Positions 16,841-25,066 of a stretch of 28,536 bases of DNA are shown here, piece by piece; positions within the stretch are counted from its first letter, which is position 1; each line of letters begins with the position of its first letter. Both the position numbers and the translations under genes were made by a program. The DNA is taken from the NCBI GenBank assembly GCA_934418125.1, contig CAKRWT010000029.1:1-28536 (forward strand), written 5' to 3'. The notes beneath the pieces are model-generated. The model was not told where the DNA came from, searched no databases, and saw only the letters and a list, made by a program, of their open reading frames with translations. The DNA comes from an uncultured Lachnospiraceae bacterium (GTDB lineage: Bacteria; Bacillota; Clostridia; Lachnospirales; Lachnospiraceae).

Positions 16841-17911
16841 ATGAACAGATATGTCAGACGAGGAATTGCCGTTATGACGGCAGTTATCATGGTATTTCTT
16901 ACCGCGTGCAGCGGCGAAAAACTATGGGCAGAGGAAAAGGCACAGCAGAAAGAGATTATTAAAATCGGAGTCAGTATCTATGACGAGTATGATATTTTTA
17001 CCGCTGCTATAGTGAAATATCTGGAGGAATGGTGTAAGAGTAAGGAACTGGAAATGGGGGCTGCCATTACGGTAGAGGTGGTTGCAGCCAATAAAAACCA
17101 ACTGACGCAAAATGATCAGATAGAGAGATTTATAGAGAAAGAATATGATGTAATTTGTGTTAATCTGGTGGACAGAACCAATGCCATGGTAATTATTGAT
17201 AAGGCAAAAAGTGCGGATATCCCCATCATTTTCTGGAACCGGGAACTGGTGCAGGAGGATTTGGAGCGCTGGGATAAATTGTATTATGTAGGGTCTGTGC
17301 CGGAACAGTCAGCGCTTATGCAGGCGCAGATTGTGACGGAGGCATTGTCCGACGAAGCAAGATTTGCCCAGATAGATAGTAATGGAGATGGTGTGATACA
17401 GTATGTCATGCTGGAAGGCGAGCGGGGACATCAGGATGCACTGGTAAGAACGCAGGTATCAGTGGAGGAAATTAAAAAGGCAGGCTTTCAGGTAGAGAAG
17501 CTTGGGGATGAATTTGCAAACTGGAACAGGGCACAGGCGACTACTAAGATGAATGAATTTCTGGATAAATATCCATGGCAGATTGAGATGGTAATTGCCA
17601 ATGATGATAATATGGCATTAGGAGCGATAGATGCCTTAGAGCAGTGGAATCCGAATCAGTGGCCTTTGATTGTTGGTGTAAATGGACAGAGCGATGCCCT
17701 GGAAATGATCAGATGTAAAAAGATGGAAGGAACCGTATACCATGATGCCAAAGGACAGGGGGAGGCTATGGCAATGATTGCCTATGCGCTGGCAAATGAA
17801 GAAACGATTCCGGATAGTATAGAACTTCAACAGGAGAAATATGTCTATACCTCCTACCAGATTATTAATTATGATAATGTGCAGGAGTACATGGAAAGAA
17901 AGCTGTACTAG
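16841..17911 (+). CDS. MglB-like galactose/glucose-binding lipoprotein with altered pocket
   Basis: A 356-residue lipoprotein (lipobox LTAC, Cys23) of the galactose/glucose-binding family. The calcium loop characteristic of MglB is visible (Asp179, Asn181, Asp183, Gln187 in DSNGDGVIQ). By eye alignment to E. coli MglB, many sugar contacts are kept: Asp48, Asn108, His197, Asp199 and Arg203 (GERGHQDALVR), stacking Trp228 (ANWNRAQ) and Asn254 (IANDDNMA). Two contacts differ: the aspartate of MglB GVDA is Asn281 (GVNGQ), and the asparagine of TVLNDA is His301 (TVYHDA). The gene follows the anchored binding protein by 12 bases and ends the operon. No ABC partners are linked, so it may sense rather than transport; it could also lend substrate to another importer. 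Confidence 0.87.
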   Translation: MNRYVRRGIAVMTAVIMVFLTACSGEKLWAEEKAQQKEIIKIGVSIYDEYDIFTAAIVKYLEEWCKSKELEMGAAITVEVVAANKNQLTQNDQIERFIEKEYDVICVNLVDRTNAMVIIDKAKSADIPIIFWNRELVQEDLERWDKLYYVGSVPEQSALMQAQIVTEALSDEARFAQIDSNGDGVIQYVMLEGERGHQDALVRTQVSVEEIKKAGFQVEKLGDEFANWNRAQATTKMNEFLDKYPWQIEMVIANDDNMALGAIDALEQWNPNQWPLIVGVNGQSDALEMIRCKKMEGTVYHDAKGQGEAMAMIAYALANEETIPDSIELQQEKYVYTSYQIINYDNVQEYMERKLY

Positions 17912-17933
17912 CAATCGGTCGGAAAGTTGCCGC

Positions 17934-17962
17934 TTGACAGTCTTGAGGGCACATGATATAGT
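17934..17962 (+). promoter_or_regulatory. Promoter of the riboswitch-antiporter unit
   Basis: A perfect -35 TTGACA (17934-17939), a 17-base spacer and -10 TATAGT (17957-17962). Transcription should start near 17969, just before the first paired base of the aptamer at 17972. Confidence 0.85.
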
Positions 17963-17971
17963 TATTTCCAA

Positions 17972-18071
17972 GTTAAGAGGGAGTAGTTATCCTGTGTAGG
18001 CAACATACCCTGGCAGAAGCCATGTTTACACGCTTTCAGAGAAAACGACTGGAAAGAACGAGACTTTTAGC
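17972..18071 (+). ncRNA. yybP-ykoY (manganese) riboswitch aptamer
   Basis: The leader has the conserved yybP-ykoY element GGGAGTAG (17979-17986) right after the 5' strand of the basal helix. GTTAAGAG (17972-17979) pairs with CTTTTAGC (18064-18071) over 8 bp, preceded by ACGAGA (18058-18063). The 3' strand of this helix is also the 5' strand of the terminator that follows, so ligand-bound aptamer and terminator exclude each other: metal binding should switch the gene on. Known members sense Mn2+ and control metal exporters, which fits the cation antiporter downstream. Assignment is from remembered consensus, not a covariance search. Confidence 0.78.
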
Positions 18072-18095
18072 ATAAGAATGCTGAGAGTCTTTTTT
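18062..18095 (+). terminator. Riboswitch expression-platform terminator
   Basis: GACTTTTAGCAT (18062-18073) and ATGCTGAGAGTC (18078-18089) form a 12-bp stem with loop AAGA, followed by T6 (18090-18095). It reuses the 3' strand of the aptamer basal helix, giving transcriptional ON control of the antiporter by the ligand. Confidence 0.85.
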
Positions 18096-18191
18096 ATGTG
18101 ATAGGAAAGTGGTCTGGACGAAAAACTTTGGACAGACAGACTGCTGGAAGAAAAGAAACATCGCGGCAAATAGAAAACAGGAGGTCAGGTT

Positions 18192-19133
18192 ATGGAAGTA
18201 GTAGTACAAATGATTTTACTGGTAATTGGTTTTGTGCTTTTGGTCAAAGGCGCAGACTGGTTTGTGGAGGGTGCCAGCCGTGTGGCGGAGAGATTCGGAA
18301 TTCCGCAGTTGGTTATCGGGCTTACGATTGTGGCAATGGGAACATCACTGCCGGAAGCAGCGGTCAGTGTATCCGCAGCGTTAAAGGGCAGCGCGGAAAT
18401 TACCATTGGTAACATTTTAGGCAGTAATATTTTGAATGTGCTTCTGATTCTGGGACTTACGGCAGTGATTACGCCGGTGGCTGTACAAAAGTCAACGATT
18501 AAATATGAGATTCCTTATGTAGTAGTCGTATCTGCCGTGTTAATGGGAATCGGTTATGCGGATGGTGTGGTAGGAAGACTGGACGGCGTGATTCTCTGGA
18601 TTCTTTTTATTATGTATCTGTTATACCTGTTGAAGATGGCGAAGTCTGGTGCAGATGTGATAGAAGAGATACCGGGAGACGGTAAGCCTATGCCGGTATG
18701 GAAAATGCTGGTAATGATTGTTGCAGGAGCAGCCATGATTGTGCTGGGCTCCAATCTGGCAGTCGATGCAGCGTCCGGATTAGCGAGAATCTTTGGTATG
18801 AGTGAACGGTTGATTGGTTTGACGATTGTGGCATTTGGCACATCCTTGCCGGAGCTGGTAACTTCTGTGACAGCAGCGATTAAGGGAAAAGCGGATATTG
18901 CAGTAGGAAATATTGTGGGAAGCAATATTTTTAACATCCTGTTTGTGGTAGGTACTTCCGCTTTAATCACTCCTGTTGTCTATGCATCGTCTTTCCTGGT
19001 AGACAGTATTGCTGCGATTGCAGTGGGGATTATTCTGTGGCTGCTGGTATTCCGGAAACAGAAGCTGAACCATCTGGGCGGTGTCATCCTGTTAGTATGC
19101 TATGCAGGTTATTTTGTCTATCTGATGGCGTAA
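18192..19133 (+). CDS. CaxA/YrbG-type Na+(H+)/Ca2+ or Mn2+ antiporter
   Basis: A 313-residue membrane exchanger of the CaCA superfamily. The two inverted alpha repeats are unmistakable: TIVAMGTSLPE (45-55) with NILGSN (74-79), and TIVAFGTSLPE (211-221) with NIVGSN (240-245). The acidic residues Glu55 and Glu221 sit at the ion-binding sites. About ten helices are visible, with a short hydrophilic loop near 150-168. Homologues extrude Ca2+ in exchange for Na+ or H+; the Mn2+-type riboswitch directly upstream suggests that this one exports Mn2+ or is at least induced by it. The start has AGGAGG (about 18179-18184) at good spacing. It is a single-gene unit, convergent with degV and separated from it by a shared terminator. 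Confidence 0.92.
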   Translation: MEVVVQMILLVIGFVLLVKGADWFVEGASRVAERFGIPQLVIGLTIVAMGTSLPEAAVSVSAALKGSAEITIGNILGSNILNVLLILGLTAVITPVAVQKSTIKYEIPYVVVVSAVLMGIGYADGVVGRLDGVILWILFIMYLLYLLKMAKSGADVIEEIPGDGKPMPVWKMLVMIVAGAAMIVLGSNLAVDAASGLARIFGMSERLIGLTIVAFGTSLPELVTSVTAAIKGKADIAVGNIVGSNIFNILFVVGTSALITPVVYASSFLVDSIAAIAVGIILWLLVFRKQKLNHLGGVILLVCYAGYFVYLMA

Positions 19134-19139
19134 AAATAG

Positions 19140-19179
19140 AAAACCTGTTGGAAGGGCATAGACCTTTCCGACAGGTTTT
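19140..19179. terminator. Bidirectional terminator between the antiporter and degV
   Basis: A 17-bp stem (19140-19156 with 19163-19179) with loop CATAGA. AAAA at the 5' base and TTTT at the 3' base provide U tracts on both strands. It lies between the two convergent stop codons. Confidence 0.85.
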
Positions 19180-19198
19180 GTCGATTTATCCGTTTTTG

Positions 19199-20086
19199 TT
19201 AATCTTCCCGTTTCTTACCCCAGAAGAATAAGGCTACGGTGCCGGGGCCGGTATGGGCTCCGATGGTCGTACCGATGCTGTAGATTTCTACCTTGCCGTT
19301 TAATTTCGGGCAACGTTCCTCTACCAGCGCAGCAACCGCCTGGGCATCTTCTAAGCAGGCAGAATTGGAAATATAGCATTTGCCGTCATACTCTGCGGCA
19401 TTGTCCATACATTCTGCCATTTTATCAACAATGGTCTGGATAACCTTACGCTTGGTTCTGATTTTGTAACGGGGAATCAATCTTCCCAGATAGTCCACAT
19501 TCAGAAGAGGACAGATGTTCAGCATGCCGCCAATGAAACCGGAAGCTTTGGAAATACGTCCGCCTTTAATATAGAAGGTAAGGTCTGTGGAGAAGAACCA
19601 GTGGTTCAATTCCAGTTTGTGCTCATTCGTCCATTCGTACAGTTCGTCAATACTCATGCCGGCATCCCGCAAATCAGCCAGCTTATCCATTAACAGTCCA
19701 TATCCGGAAGAAGCTGCCAGGGAATCAATGATATAGATTTTACGCTCCGGATAGTCTTCTAATAAAGTATCTTTTGCAATGTTGGCGGAGTTGACTACGC
19801 CGGAAATACCGGAAGAAAGACTTAAATGGATGATGTCTTTGCCTTCTTTTAAGAAAGGCTCAAAGTATTCGGTAAATTCAGCGGCATTAATCTGAGATGT
19901 TTTGGTGTCTGCTCCGTTTGCCATCGCTTCGTAGAATTTGTCAAAAGGCATGCTTTTTCCTAAATCATCAGCGTATTGCTTTCCGTCCAGCTCATAATGG
20001 AAGCAGATGTAGGATATATCGCGTTTCTGAAAATGTTCCTGGGTCAAATCGGCTGTGGAACAGCAGCTCAAAATATAATGATTCAT
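19199..20086 (-). CDS. DegV family fatty-acid-binding protein
   Basis: A 295-residue DegV protein on the minus strand. Family marks are an N-terminal CSTADL (9-14), KTSQIN (62-67) and the lipid headgroup loop SLSSGISG (89-96), with a C-terminal domain holding KGGRISKASGFIGG and the final IGTTIGAHTGPG. DegV (FakB-type) proteins carry a fatty acid and, in Firmicutes, deliver it to FakA kinase for phosphorylation and phospholipid synthesis. It is soluble and cytoplasmic. On its own strand the start codon (complement of 20084-20086) follows an AGGGGG ribosome site by 7 bases. It is monocistronic and divergent from the LacI-family gene. Confidence 0.93.
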   Translation of the reverse strand: MNHYILSCCSTADLTQEHFQKRDISYICFHYELDGKQYADDLGKSMPFDKFYEAMANGADTKTSQINAAEFTEYFEPFLKEGKDIIHLSLSSGISGVVNSANIAKDTLLEDYPERKIYIIDSLAASSGYGLLMDKLADLRDAGMSIDELYEWTNEHKLELNHWFFSTDLTFYIKGGRISKASGFIGGMLNICPLLNVDYLGRLIPRYKIRTKRKVIQTIVDKMAECMDNAAEYDGKCYISNSACLEDAQAVAALVEERCPKLNGKVEIYSIGTTIGAHTGPGTVALFFWGKKRED

Positions 20087-20125
20087 AGGTTATCCCCCTG
20101 ATTATTCAATTATTTTATCGTAAAG

Positions 20126-20154
20126 AGTGTATCACGTCACTTTGCTTTGTGCAA
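20126..20154 (-). promoter_or_regulatory. Candidate promoter of degV
   Basis: Read on the minus strand: -35 TTGCAC (20154-20149), a 17-base spacer and -10 TACACT (20131-20126) preceded by TGA (extended -10). It lies about 40 bases before the degV start codon. Confidence 0.55.
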
Positions 20155-20229
20155 GATTATTTACTGGAAATGAAAAGCACATTGAAAAGCGGTAACAGAA
20201 AAATATTTCATGTTTTTACAAAAGAGAGG

Positions 20230-20258
20230 TTTACAAAATAGCGCTTTTGTTATATTAT
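20230..20258 (+). promoter_or_regulatory. Promoter of the LacI-family regulator-phosphorylase operon
   Basis: -35 TTTACA (20230-20235), a 17-base spacer and -10 TATTAT (20253-20258). The predicted start, about 20265, abuts the tandem operators described next. Confidence 0.75.
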
Positions 20259-20265
20259 AAATTAA

Positions 20266-20293
20266 GGAAAACGATTTCCGGAAAACATTTTCC
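20266..20293 (+). promoter_or_regulatory. Tandem LacI-type operators
   Basis: Two abutting 14-mers: GGAAAACGATTTCC (20266-20279) and the perfect palindrome GGAAAACATTTTCC (20280-20293). Their junction makes a third palindrome, TTTCCGGAAA. They cover about +1 to +28 of the predicted transcript, where a bound repressor would block initiation. The first has the central CG and A/T flanks usual for LacI-family sites, so autorepression by the next gene is likely. Confidence 0.65.
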
Positions 20294-20328
20294 GAGAAGT
20301 CTCCGGGAAGTGATACAGGGGATAATAC

Positions 20329-21318
20329 ATGGTATCAATTAAAGACGTAGCAAAGCATGCAGGGGTAGCCATTTCAACCGTGTCCAAGGTGTTGAATAAC
20401 TATCCGAATGTGAGCGAAGAGACGAAGAAAAAAGTAAACGAGGCAGTAGCGGAGTTAAATTTCGTTCCAAACAGTGTGGCAGCAGCACTTTCTTCCAAAA
20501 ACTCTGGCCGGGTGGCACTTTTAATCAACTTAAACAGTGTATCCCAGGCGGTAGACGAAATCAACATGCAGTGTATGGCAGGCACCATTGGAAAAGCAGT
20601 GGAGCTGAATTTGGATGTGATTACGGTTTTTTATTCTATGCTTAAGAATAAGACGCTGGAAGAAGTGATACGATATTTACAGTCACAGAGTATTACCGGA
20701 CTGATTATTTTTGGAATGTCCAAGGACGATAAGGTTCTGCATAAGCTAATTGCGGCACAGATATTTAAGATAGTAGTGGTGGATGTGCCTATGGTAAATG
20801 TGAGCACCTCATCGGTATGGATTGACCAGGAACAGGCGCAGTATGATGTGGCAAAGAAAACGATTCTGGAAAATGACTGCAAGAGCATTCTGTATCTGGC
20901 AGGCAAGAAGAACGGTTACGTTTCCGAAGAACGGCTGAAGGGAATCAAACGGCTGGCAGAGGAGATGGAGTTACCCCTGATGGTGCGTAATGGGGAATTC
21001 TCTGAATTGCAGGCAAGAAACATTACCTTTAAATATGCCAGAAAGAAGGATGTAATCGTATGCGCCTCAGACCTGATGGCAATCGGAGCGATGAAAGCAC
21101 TGATCGAGATGGATATTTTCCGTCCGGTATGCGGGTTTGATGGGATTACCCTGATGGGATATGCCGGTAAACAGATGAATACGGTCAGACAGAATTTTAA
21201 GCGGATTGCTGCGGAGGCAGTCAAAGAATTAAAACGTCTGATAGAAGGCGGAGAAGGGCAACAGATTGTACTGGATTATGAACTGGTACGGATGAAGTAC
21301 ACAGACATATTAGTGTAG
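20329..21318 (+). CDS. LacI family transcriptional regulator
   Basis: A 329-residue repressor-type regulator. The N-terminal helix-turn-helix and hinge are canonical: [22 protein letters not shown] (3-24), then a hinge ending NSVAAALSS (48-56). A sugar-binding-fold effector domain follows (about 60-325), including [10 protein letters not shown] at the usual position. The start has AGGGGA upstream at normal spacing. Only 29 bases without a terminator separate it from the glycogen/maltodextrin phosphorylase gene, so both are probably cotranscribed and controlled from the tandem operators at 20266-20293. A MalR-like response to maltodextrin or a derivative is the simplest guess; the effector is not known. 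Confidence 0.93.
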   Translation: MVSIKDVAKHAGVAISTVSKVLNNYPNVSEETKKKVNEAVAELNFVPNSVAAALSSKNSGRVALLINLNSVSQAVDEINMQCMAGTIGKAVELNLDVITVFYSMLKNKTLEEVIRYLQSQSITGLIIFGMSKDDKVLHKLIAAQIFKIVVVDVPMVNVSTSSVWIDQEQAQYDVAKKTILENDCKSILYLAGKKNGYVSEERLKGIKRLAEEMELPLMVRNGEFSELQARNITFKYARKKDVIVCASDLMAIGAMKALIEMDIFRPVCGFDGITLMGYAGKQMNTVRQNFKRIAAEAVKELKRLIEGGEGQQIVLDYELVRMKYTDILV

Positions 21319-21347
21319 AAGCAAGAAGCTTCGGAATGGAGGAAATT

Positions 21348-23657
21348 ATGACACAGGCAAGCAACCTGAAAAGAGACGTATTAGTACTGAACCTGGAGAA
21401 GGTACTGGAAGAGCAGACCCAGAAAGGCTATGGCAAGAGCATAGCACAGTGCACCAATGAGGAACTGTATTACAGCTTATTGCAGTTATCCAAGCAGTTA
21501 ATGGAAGTATCTGAGCCAATCGAGGGCGAGAAGAAGATTTATTATATTTCCGCAGAATTCCTGATTGGTAAGCTGTTATCCAACAACCTGATTAATCTTG
21601 GCATTTATGATAAATTGGAGGATATTTTAGCAAAGAACGGCAAGAGTCTTAGCGTAATCGAGGAAGTGGAGCCGGAACCATCTCTTGGAAATGGTGGTCT
21701 TGGCCGTCTGGCAGCATGCTTTCTGGATTCCATTGCAACCTTAGGACTTCCGGGAGAAGGTATTGGCCTGAATTATCACTTTGGTCTGTTTAAGCAGGTA
21801 TTCAAGGATAAATTACAGACGGCTGAGAAGAATGACTGGATAGAAGCACAGTCCTGGCTGACAAAGACAGATACTACTTTCGAGGTAGCTTTTGGCGACA
21901 AGAAAGTAACTTCCAGATTATATGACATTGATGTCGTAGGATATGACAATGGTGTCAATAAATTGAGACTGTTTGATATTGAGACAGTAGATGAGAGTAT
22001 TGTAAAAGAAGGCATTGACTTCGACAAAGAAGATATCGAGAAGAACCTGACATTATTCTTATATCCGGATGATTCCGATGAGGCAGGTAACCTGCTGCGT
22101 ATTTACCAGCAGTATTTTATGGTCAGCAATGCAGCACAGCTTATTTTAAAAGAGATGAAAGCGAAGAAATACGACCTTCGTAAGATGTATGAGCATGCTG
22201 TTATCCAGATTAACGATACCCATCCTACTATGGTCATTCCTGAGTTAATCAGAATCCTGGTGGACGAGAAAGCCTTTACCATGGATGAGGCAATCGAAGT
22301 GGTAAGTAAGACCTGTGCCTACACAAACCATACCATTCTGGCAGAAGCATTAGAAAAATGGCCATTGAAATATCTGGAGAAGGTAGTTCCCCAGTTGGTA
22401 CCGATTATCAAAGAGCTGGATAAGAGAGTTGCTGCAAAATATGATGACCCGAAGGTACAGATTATCGATGCAGACGGAAGAGTCCACATGGCGCACATTG
22501 ATATTCATTATGGCTTCTCTGTAAATGGTGTTGCAGCCATCCATACGGAAATCTTAAAGGATACCGAGTTAAATGCATTCTATAAGATTTATCCGGAGAA
22601 ATTTAACAATAAGACAAATGGTATTACTTTCCGTAGATGGCTTTTATCCTGCAACCGCGAACTGGCAGGCTTCCTGTCTGAAACCATCGGCGACGGCTTT
22701 AAGAAGGATGCCGATAAGCTGGAAAAATTACTGGAGTTTCAGGAGGATGAAGCAGTATTAAACCATATTGCAGAGATTAAGATGAATCGCAAGAAAGATT
22801 TGGCTGCTTATGTGAAAGAGGCAGAGGGTGTTACCCTGAACCCGGATTCTATCTTTGATATCCAGATTAAGAGACTGCATGAGTACAAACGTCAGCAGAT
22901 GAATGCGCTTTATATTATCCACAAATATCTGGAAATCAAGGCAGGCAAGAAGCCGGAAAGACCAATGACCTTTATTTTCGGCGCGAAGGCAGCACCGGCT
23001 TATGTGATTGCACAGGATATCATTCACCTGATTCTGGTATTACAGGAAATTGTAAACAATGATCCGGATGTAAACAAATACATGACGGTTCTGATGGTAG
23101 AAAACTACAATGTAGCTTACGCAGAGAAGTTAATTCCTGCCTGTGATATTTCTGAGCAGATTTCGCTGGCATCCAAAGAAGCTTCCGGTACCGGTAACAT
23201 GAAGTTTATGTTAAATGGTGCAGTAACTCTTGGTACATCCGATGGTGCTAATGTGGAAATTAACGAACTGGTAGGCGATGATAATATCTATATCTTCGGT
23301 GAGAAATCCGAGGCTGTTATCAAACATTATGAGAAGGCTGATTATGTATCCAAGGATTACTATGAGAAGAGTCCTGTTATCAAAGAAGCAGTAGATTTTA
23401 TCATCAGTAAAGAAGCGCTGAAAGTCGGACATAAGGAAAATCTGGAAAGATTATATAAGGAATTGTTGAACAAAGACTGGTTCATGACCCTTTTAGACCT
23501 GGAAGATTATATTGCGACCAAAGATAAGATGATGGCAGACTATGAAGACCAGAAGAAGTGGCGTAAGATGATGCTTGTCAACATTGCAAAGGCTGGCTTC
23601 TTCTCCTCTGACAGAACCATTGCTGAGTACAACAGAGATATCTGGAAATTAAAATAA
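21348..23657 (+). CDS. glgP: Glycogen/starch/maltodextrin phosphorylase
   Basis: A 769-residue glycosyltransferase family 35 enzyme, which releases glucose 1-phosphate from the non-reducing ends of alpha-1,4-glucans with inorganic phosphate. Seen: an N-terminal [13 protein letters not shown] block, the substrate-site run [39 protein letters not shown], and the pyridoxal-phosphate site with Lys619 in GTGNMKF followed by [10 protein letters not shown]. It is slightly shorter than enterobacterial GlgP and MalP (about 800), mainly at the N-terminus, as in many Firmicutes. I chose ATG 21348 with GGAGG five bases upstream; an in-frame ATG at 21336 lies before that site. It is in an operon with the LacI-family regulator. 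Whether the physiological substrate is stored glycogen or imported maltodextrin is not decidable here. Confidence 0.95.
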   Translation: MTQASNLKRDVLVLNLEKVLEEQTQKGYGKSIAQCTNEELYYSLLQLSKQLMEVSEPIEGEKKIYYISAEFLIGKLLSNNLINLGIYDKLEDILAKNGKSLSVIEEVEPEPSLGNGGLGRLAACFLDSIATLGLPGEGIGLNYHFGLFKQVFKDKLQTAEKNDWIEAQSWLTKTDTTFEVAFGDKKVTSRLYDIDVVGYDNGVNKLRLFDIETVDESIVKEGIDFDKEDIEKNLTLFLYPDDSDEAGNLLRIYQQYFMVSNAAQLILKEMKAKKYDLRKMYEHAVIQINDTHPTMVIPELIRILVDEKAFTMDEAIEVVSKTCAYTNHTILAEALEKWPLKYLEKVVPQLVPIIKELDKRVAAKYDDPKVQIIDADGRVHMAHIDIHYGFSVNGVAAIHTEILKDTELNAFYKIYPEKFNNKTNGITFRRWLLSCNRELAGFLSETIGDGFKKDADKLEKLLEFQEDEAVLNHIAEIKMNRKKDLAAYVKEAEGVTLNPDSIFDIQIKRLHEYKRQQMNALYIIHKYLEIKAGKKPERPMTFIFGAKAAPAYVIAQDIIHLILVLQEIVNNDPDVNKYMTVLMVENYNVAYAEKLIPACDISEQISLASKEASGTGNMKFMLNGAVTLGTSDGANVEINELVGDDNIYIFGEKSEAVIKHYEKADYVSKDYYEKSPVIKEAVDFIISKEALKVGHKENLERLYKELLNKDWFMTLLDLEDYIATKDKMMADYEDQKKWRKMMLVNIAKAGFFSSDRTIAEYNRDIWKLK

Positions 23658-23765
23658 TGCGGAATCGTTATTTCCTATATCTCCTTCTGGGGTTTTCTGA
23701 TACAATAGTTATAGGATAAGCGGGATAGAAAAACTGTAACTGTTTCAGAAAAGAGGGAATCCAGA

Positions 23766-24437
23766 ATGGAAACGATAGATAATTGTAAATTGTTTCGCCA
23801 GATAACGAGTGAAGAAACAGATAAAATTTTAAACTGCTCTAAGGCGGGAAAAAGAACATACCAGGAGGGAAGTTATGTGTTCTCACAGGGAGAAACACCC
23901 TCCAGGCTGTTTCTGCTGCTGGAAGGAAAAGTACAAATCAGCAAAGACTTTACCTCTGGAAAGAGAGATATCCTCTATATGGTGGAGCCAGGCAATGTTT
24001 TTGGCGAAATTTTTCTGTTTGGGGACAGAAAGCGCTACTGGTATGATGCAGTTGCGGTAACGGATATCCAGGTGCTGGAAATGCCATGGGACTTCTTTTA
24101 TCACTTCTGCTCTAAGGCATGCGGGCACCATAAGCAGTTTACCCAGAATATGTTGGAAATTCTGTCGGAAAATAATTTTAATATTACGAGAAAGCTTCAC
24201 TTAATCAGTACGGCATCCCTGAGGGAGAGGCTGGCACTCTGGCTGTTGGATGCGGCGGATGAAGACGGACAGGTAGCGTTACACCTGAACCGGGAACAGC
24301 TGGCCGACTTTCTCGGCGTTGCCAGACCCTCCCTGTCCAGGGAACTGATGAAGATGCAGAAGGATGGTTTGGTGGACGTAGGCAAAAAGCAGATAGTTAT
24401 CCTTGACCGAAACGCACTGGAGCTGTTAAACGAGTAA
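23766..24437 (+). CDS. Crp/Fnr family transcriptional regulator
   Basis: A 223-residue regulator with a cyclic-nucleotide-binding-type beta roll (about 10-120, with GEIFLFGDR at 80-88), a dimer helix (about 121-150) and a C-terminal Crp helix-turn-helix (LNREQLADFLGVARPSLSRE, 173-192). It has four cysteines (7, 24, 115, 119); the spacing is not that of E. coli FNR, and whether they bind an Fe-S cluster is unknown. The cAMP-contact arginine motif is not evident. The start at 23766 has AGAGGGA upstream. A possible extended -10, TGATACAAT, ends at 23706 but has no good -35. The next gene encodes a GrcA-like glycyl radical protein, so anaerobic or redox control of it is a reasonable guess. Confidence 0.9.
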   Translation: METIDNCKLFRQITSEETDKILNCSKAGKRTYQEGSYVFSQGETPSRLFLLLEGKVQISKDFTSGKRDILYMVEPGNVFGEIFLFGDRKRYWYDAVAVTDIQVLEMPWDFFYHFCSKACGHHKQFTQNMLEILSENNFNITRKLHLISTASLRERLALWLLDAADEDGQVALHLNREQLADFLGVARPSLSRELMKMQKDGLVDVGKKQIVILDRNALELLNE

Positions 24438-24463
24438 GGGCTGCAAAATATTTTAAAATTTTT

Positions 24464-24493
24464 AAAATCCGTAACTTAGGTTACGGATTTTTT
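24464..24493 (+). terminator. Terminator after the Crp/Fnr gene
   Basis: AAAATCCGTAAC (24464-24475) pairs with GTTACGGATTTT (24480-24491), with loop TTAG, and the T run extends to 24493. It separates the regulator from the grcA-like gene, which must therefore have its own promoter or depend on readthrough. I could not identify a clear promoter in 24494-24569. Confidence 0.85.
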
Positions 24494-24569
24494 GCGTGGA
24501 TAAGGATATGATAATGACATAGAAAAAAATACCTGCATATAGAACACAGAATAGAAGGGAGTAAGGAAC

Positions 24570-24809
24570 ATGACAAATACATCACAAGTAAATAATCTGG
24601 TAACATTATTAGACGGCTATGCACAGAAGGGTGGACATCACCTGAATGTGAATGTTTTAAACAGAGAGGTGTTAAAGGATGCACAGGCACATCCGGAAAA
24701 TTATCCACAGCTTACCATAAGAGTGTCCGGTTATGCGGTAAACTTTATCAAGCTGACACCAGAACAGCAGGCAGATGTCATCTCCAGAACGTTCCATGAA
24801 GCTATGTAG
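24570..24809 (+). CDS. grcA: Stand-alone glycyl radical domain (GrcA/YfiD-like)
   Basis: A 79-residue protein that is almost purely the C-terminal glycyl radical domain of pyruvate formate-lyase: [13 protein letters not shown] (21-33), HPENYPQLT (41-49), the radical loop RVSGYAV with Gly54, then [16 protein letters not shown] (62-77). In E. coli the 127-residue GrcA replaces the radical domain of pyruvate formate-lyase whose backbone was cut at the radical glycine by oxygen. This version lacks most of the extra N-terminal part, keeping only about 20 residues before the domain. The start has a GAAGGGAG site upstream and the gene is bracketed by terminators, so it is an independent unit, not a broken pflB. 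It probably rescues pyruvate formate-lyase after oxygen exposure. Confidence 0.88.
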   Translation: MTNTSQVNNLVTLLDGYAQKGGHHLNVNVLNREVLKDAQAHPENYPQLTIRVSGYAVNFIKLTPEQQADVISRTFHEAM

Positions 24810-24905
24810 GAATACCCTGGAAAACAGAGCGGATGCACAAAAGCAGCAGAGAGTAGCCGGATAATGGTAAAAAACAGCAATAGAAAAACAGAAGAGGCAA
24901 CAGAT

Positions 24906-24938
24906 AAAATGGCGCAGCATGAAAGCTGCGTCATTTTT
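24906..24938 (+). terminator. Terminator after the grcA-like gene
   Basis: AAAATGGCGCAGC (24906-24918) pairs with GCTGCGTCATTTT (24925-24937) over 13 bp including one G-U, with loop ATGAAA, and closes on a T5 run. The stretch 24810-24905 before it holds no gene that I can support. Confidence 0.88.
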
Positions 24939-24967
24939 CTTGCTTCCTGGAAAATCTTATGAAGCGA

Positions 24968-24992
24968 GAATGTGCTTCGGTACATTCTTTTT
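24968..24992 (+). terminator. Second terminator with UUCG tetraloop
   Basis: GAATGTGC (24968-24975) pairs with GTACATTC around the very stable C(UUCG)G tetraloop, followed by T5 (24988-24992). It is a back-up terminator insulating the cysK promoter 32 bases downstream. Confidence 0.85.
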
Positions 24993-25023
24993 CAAAACTT
25001 TTTCAAAAAAAGAAAATTAGTAG

Positions 25024-25052
25024 TTGACACCACTTCTTTCATGGTGTATTAT
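25024..25052 (+). promoter_or_regulatory. Strong promoter of the cysK transcript
   Basis: A perfect -35 TTGACA (25024-25029), a 17-base spacer and -10 TATTAT (25047-25052). The predicted start near 25059 leaves a 5' leader of about 255 bases before cysK. Confidence 0.85.
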
Positions 25053-25066
25053 CAATTCATACAAAA

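Noticed and set aside
23644..23668. Terminator after the phosphorylase gene (AAATAATG...CGTTATTT)
   Set aside because: The stem is almost all A-T and is followed by CCTATAT rather than a T run.
24866..24964. Possible 32-codon ORF from an ATG near 24866
   Set aside because: It has no ribosome site and runs through the terminator hairpin at 24906-24938.
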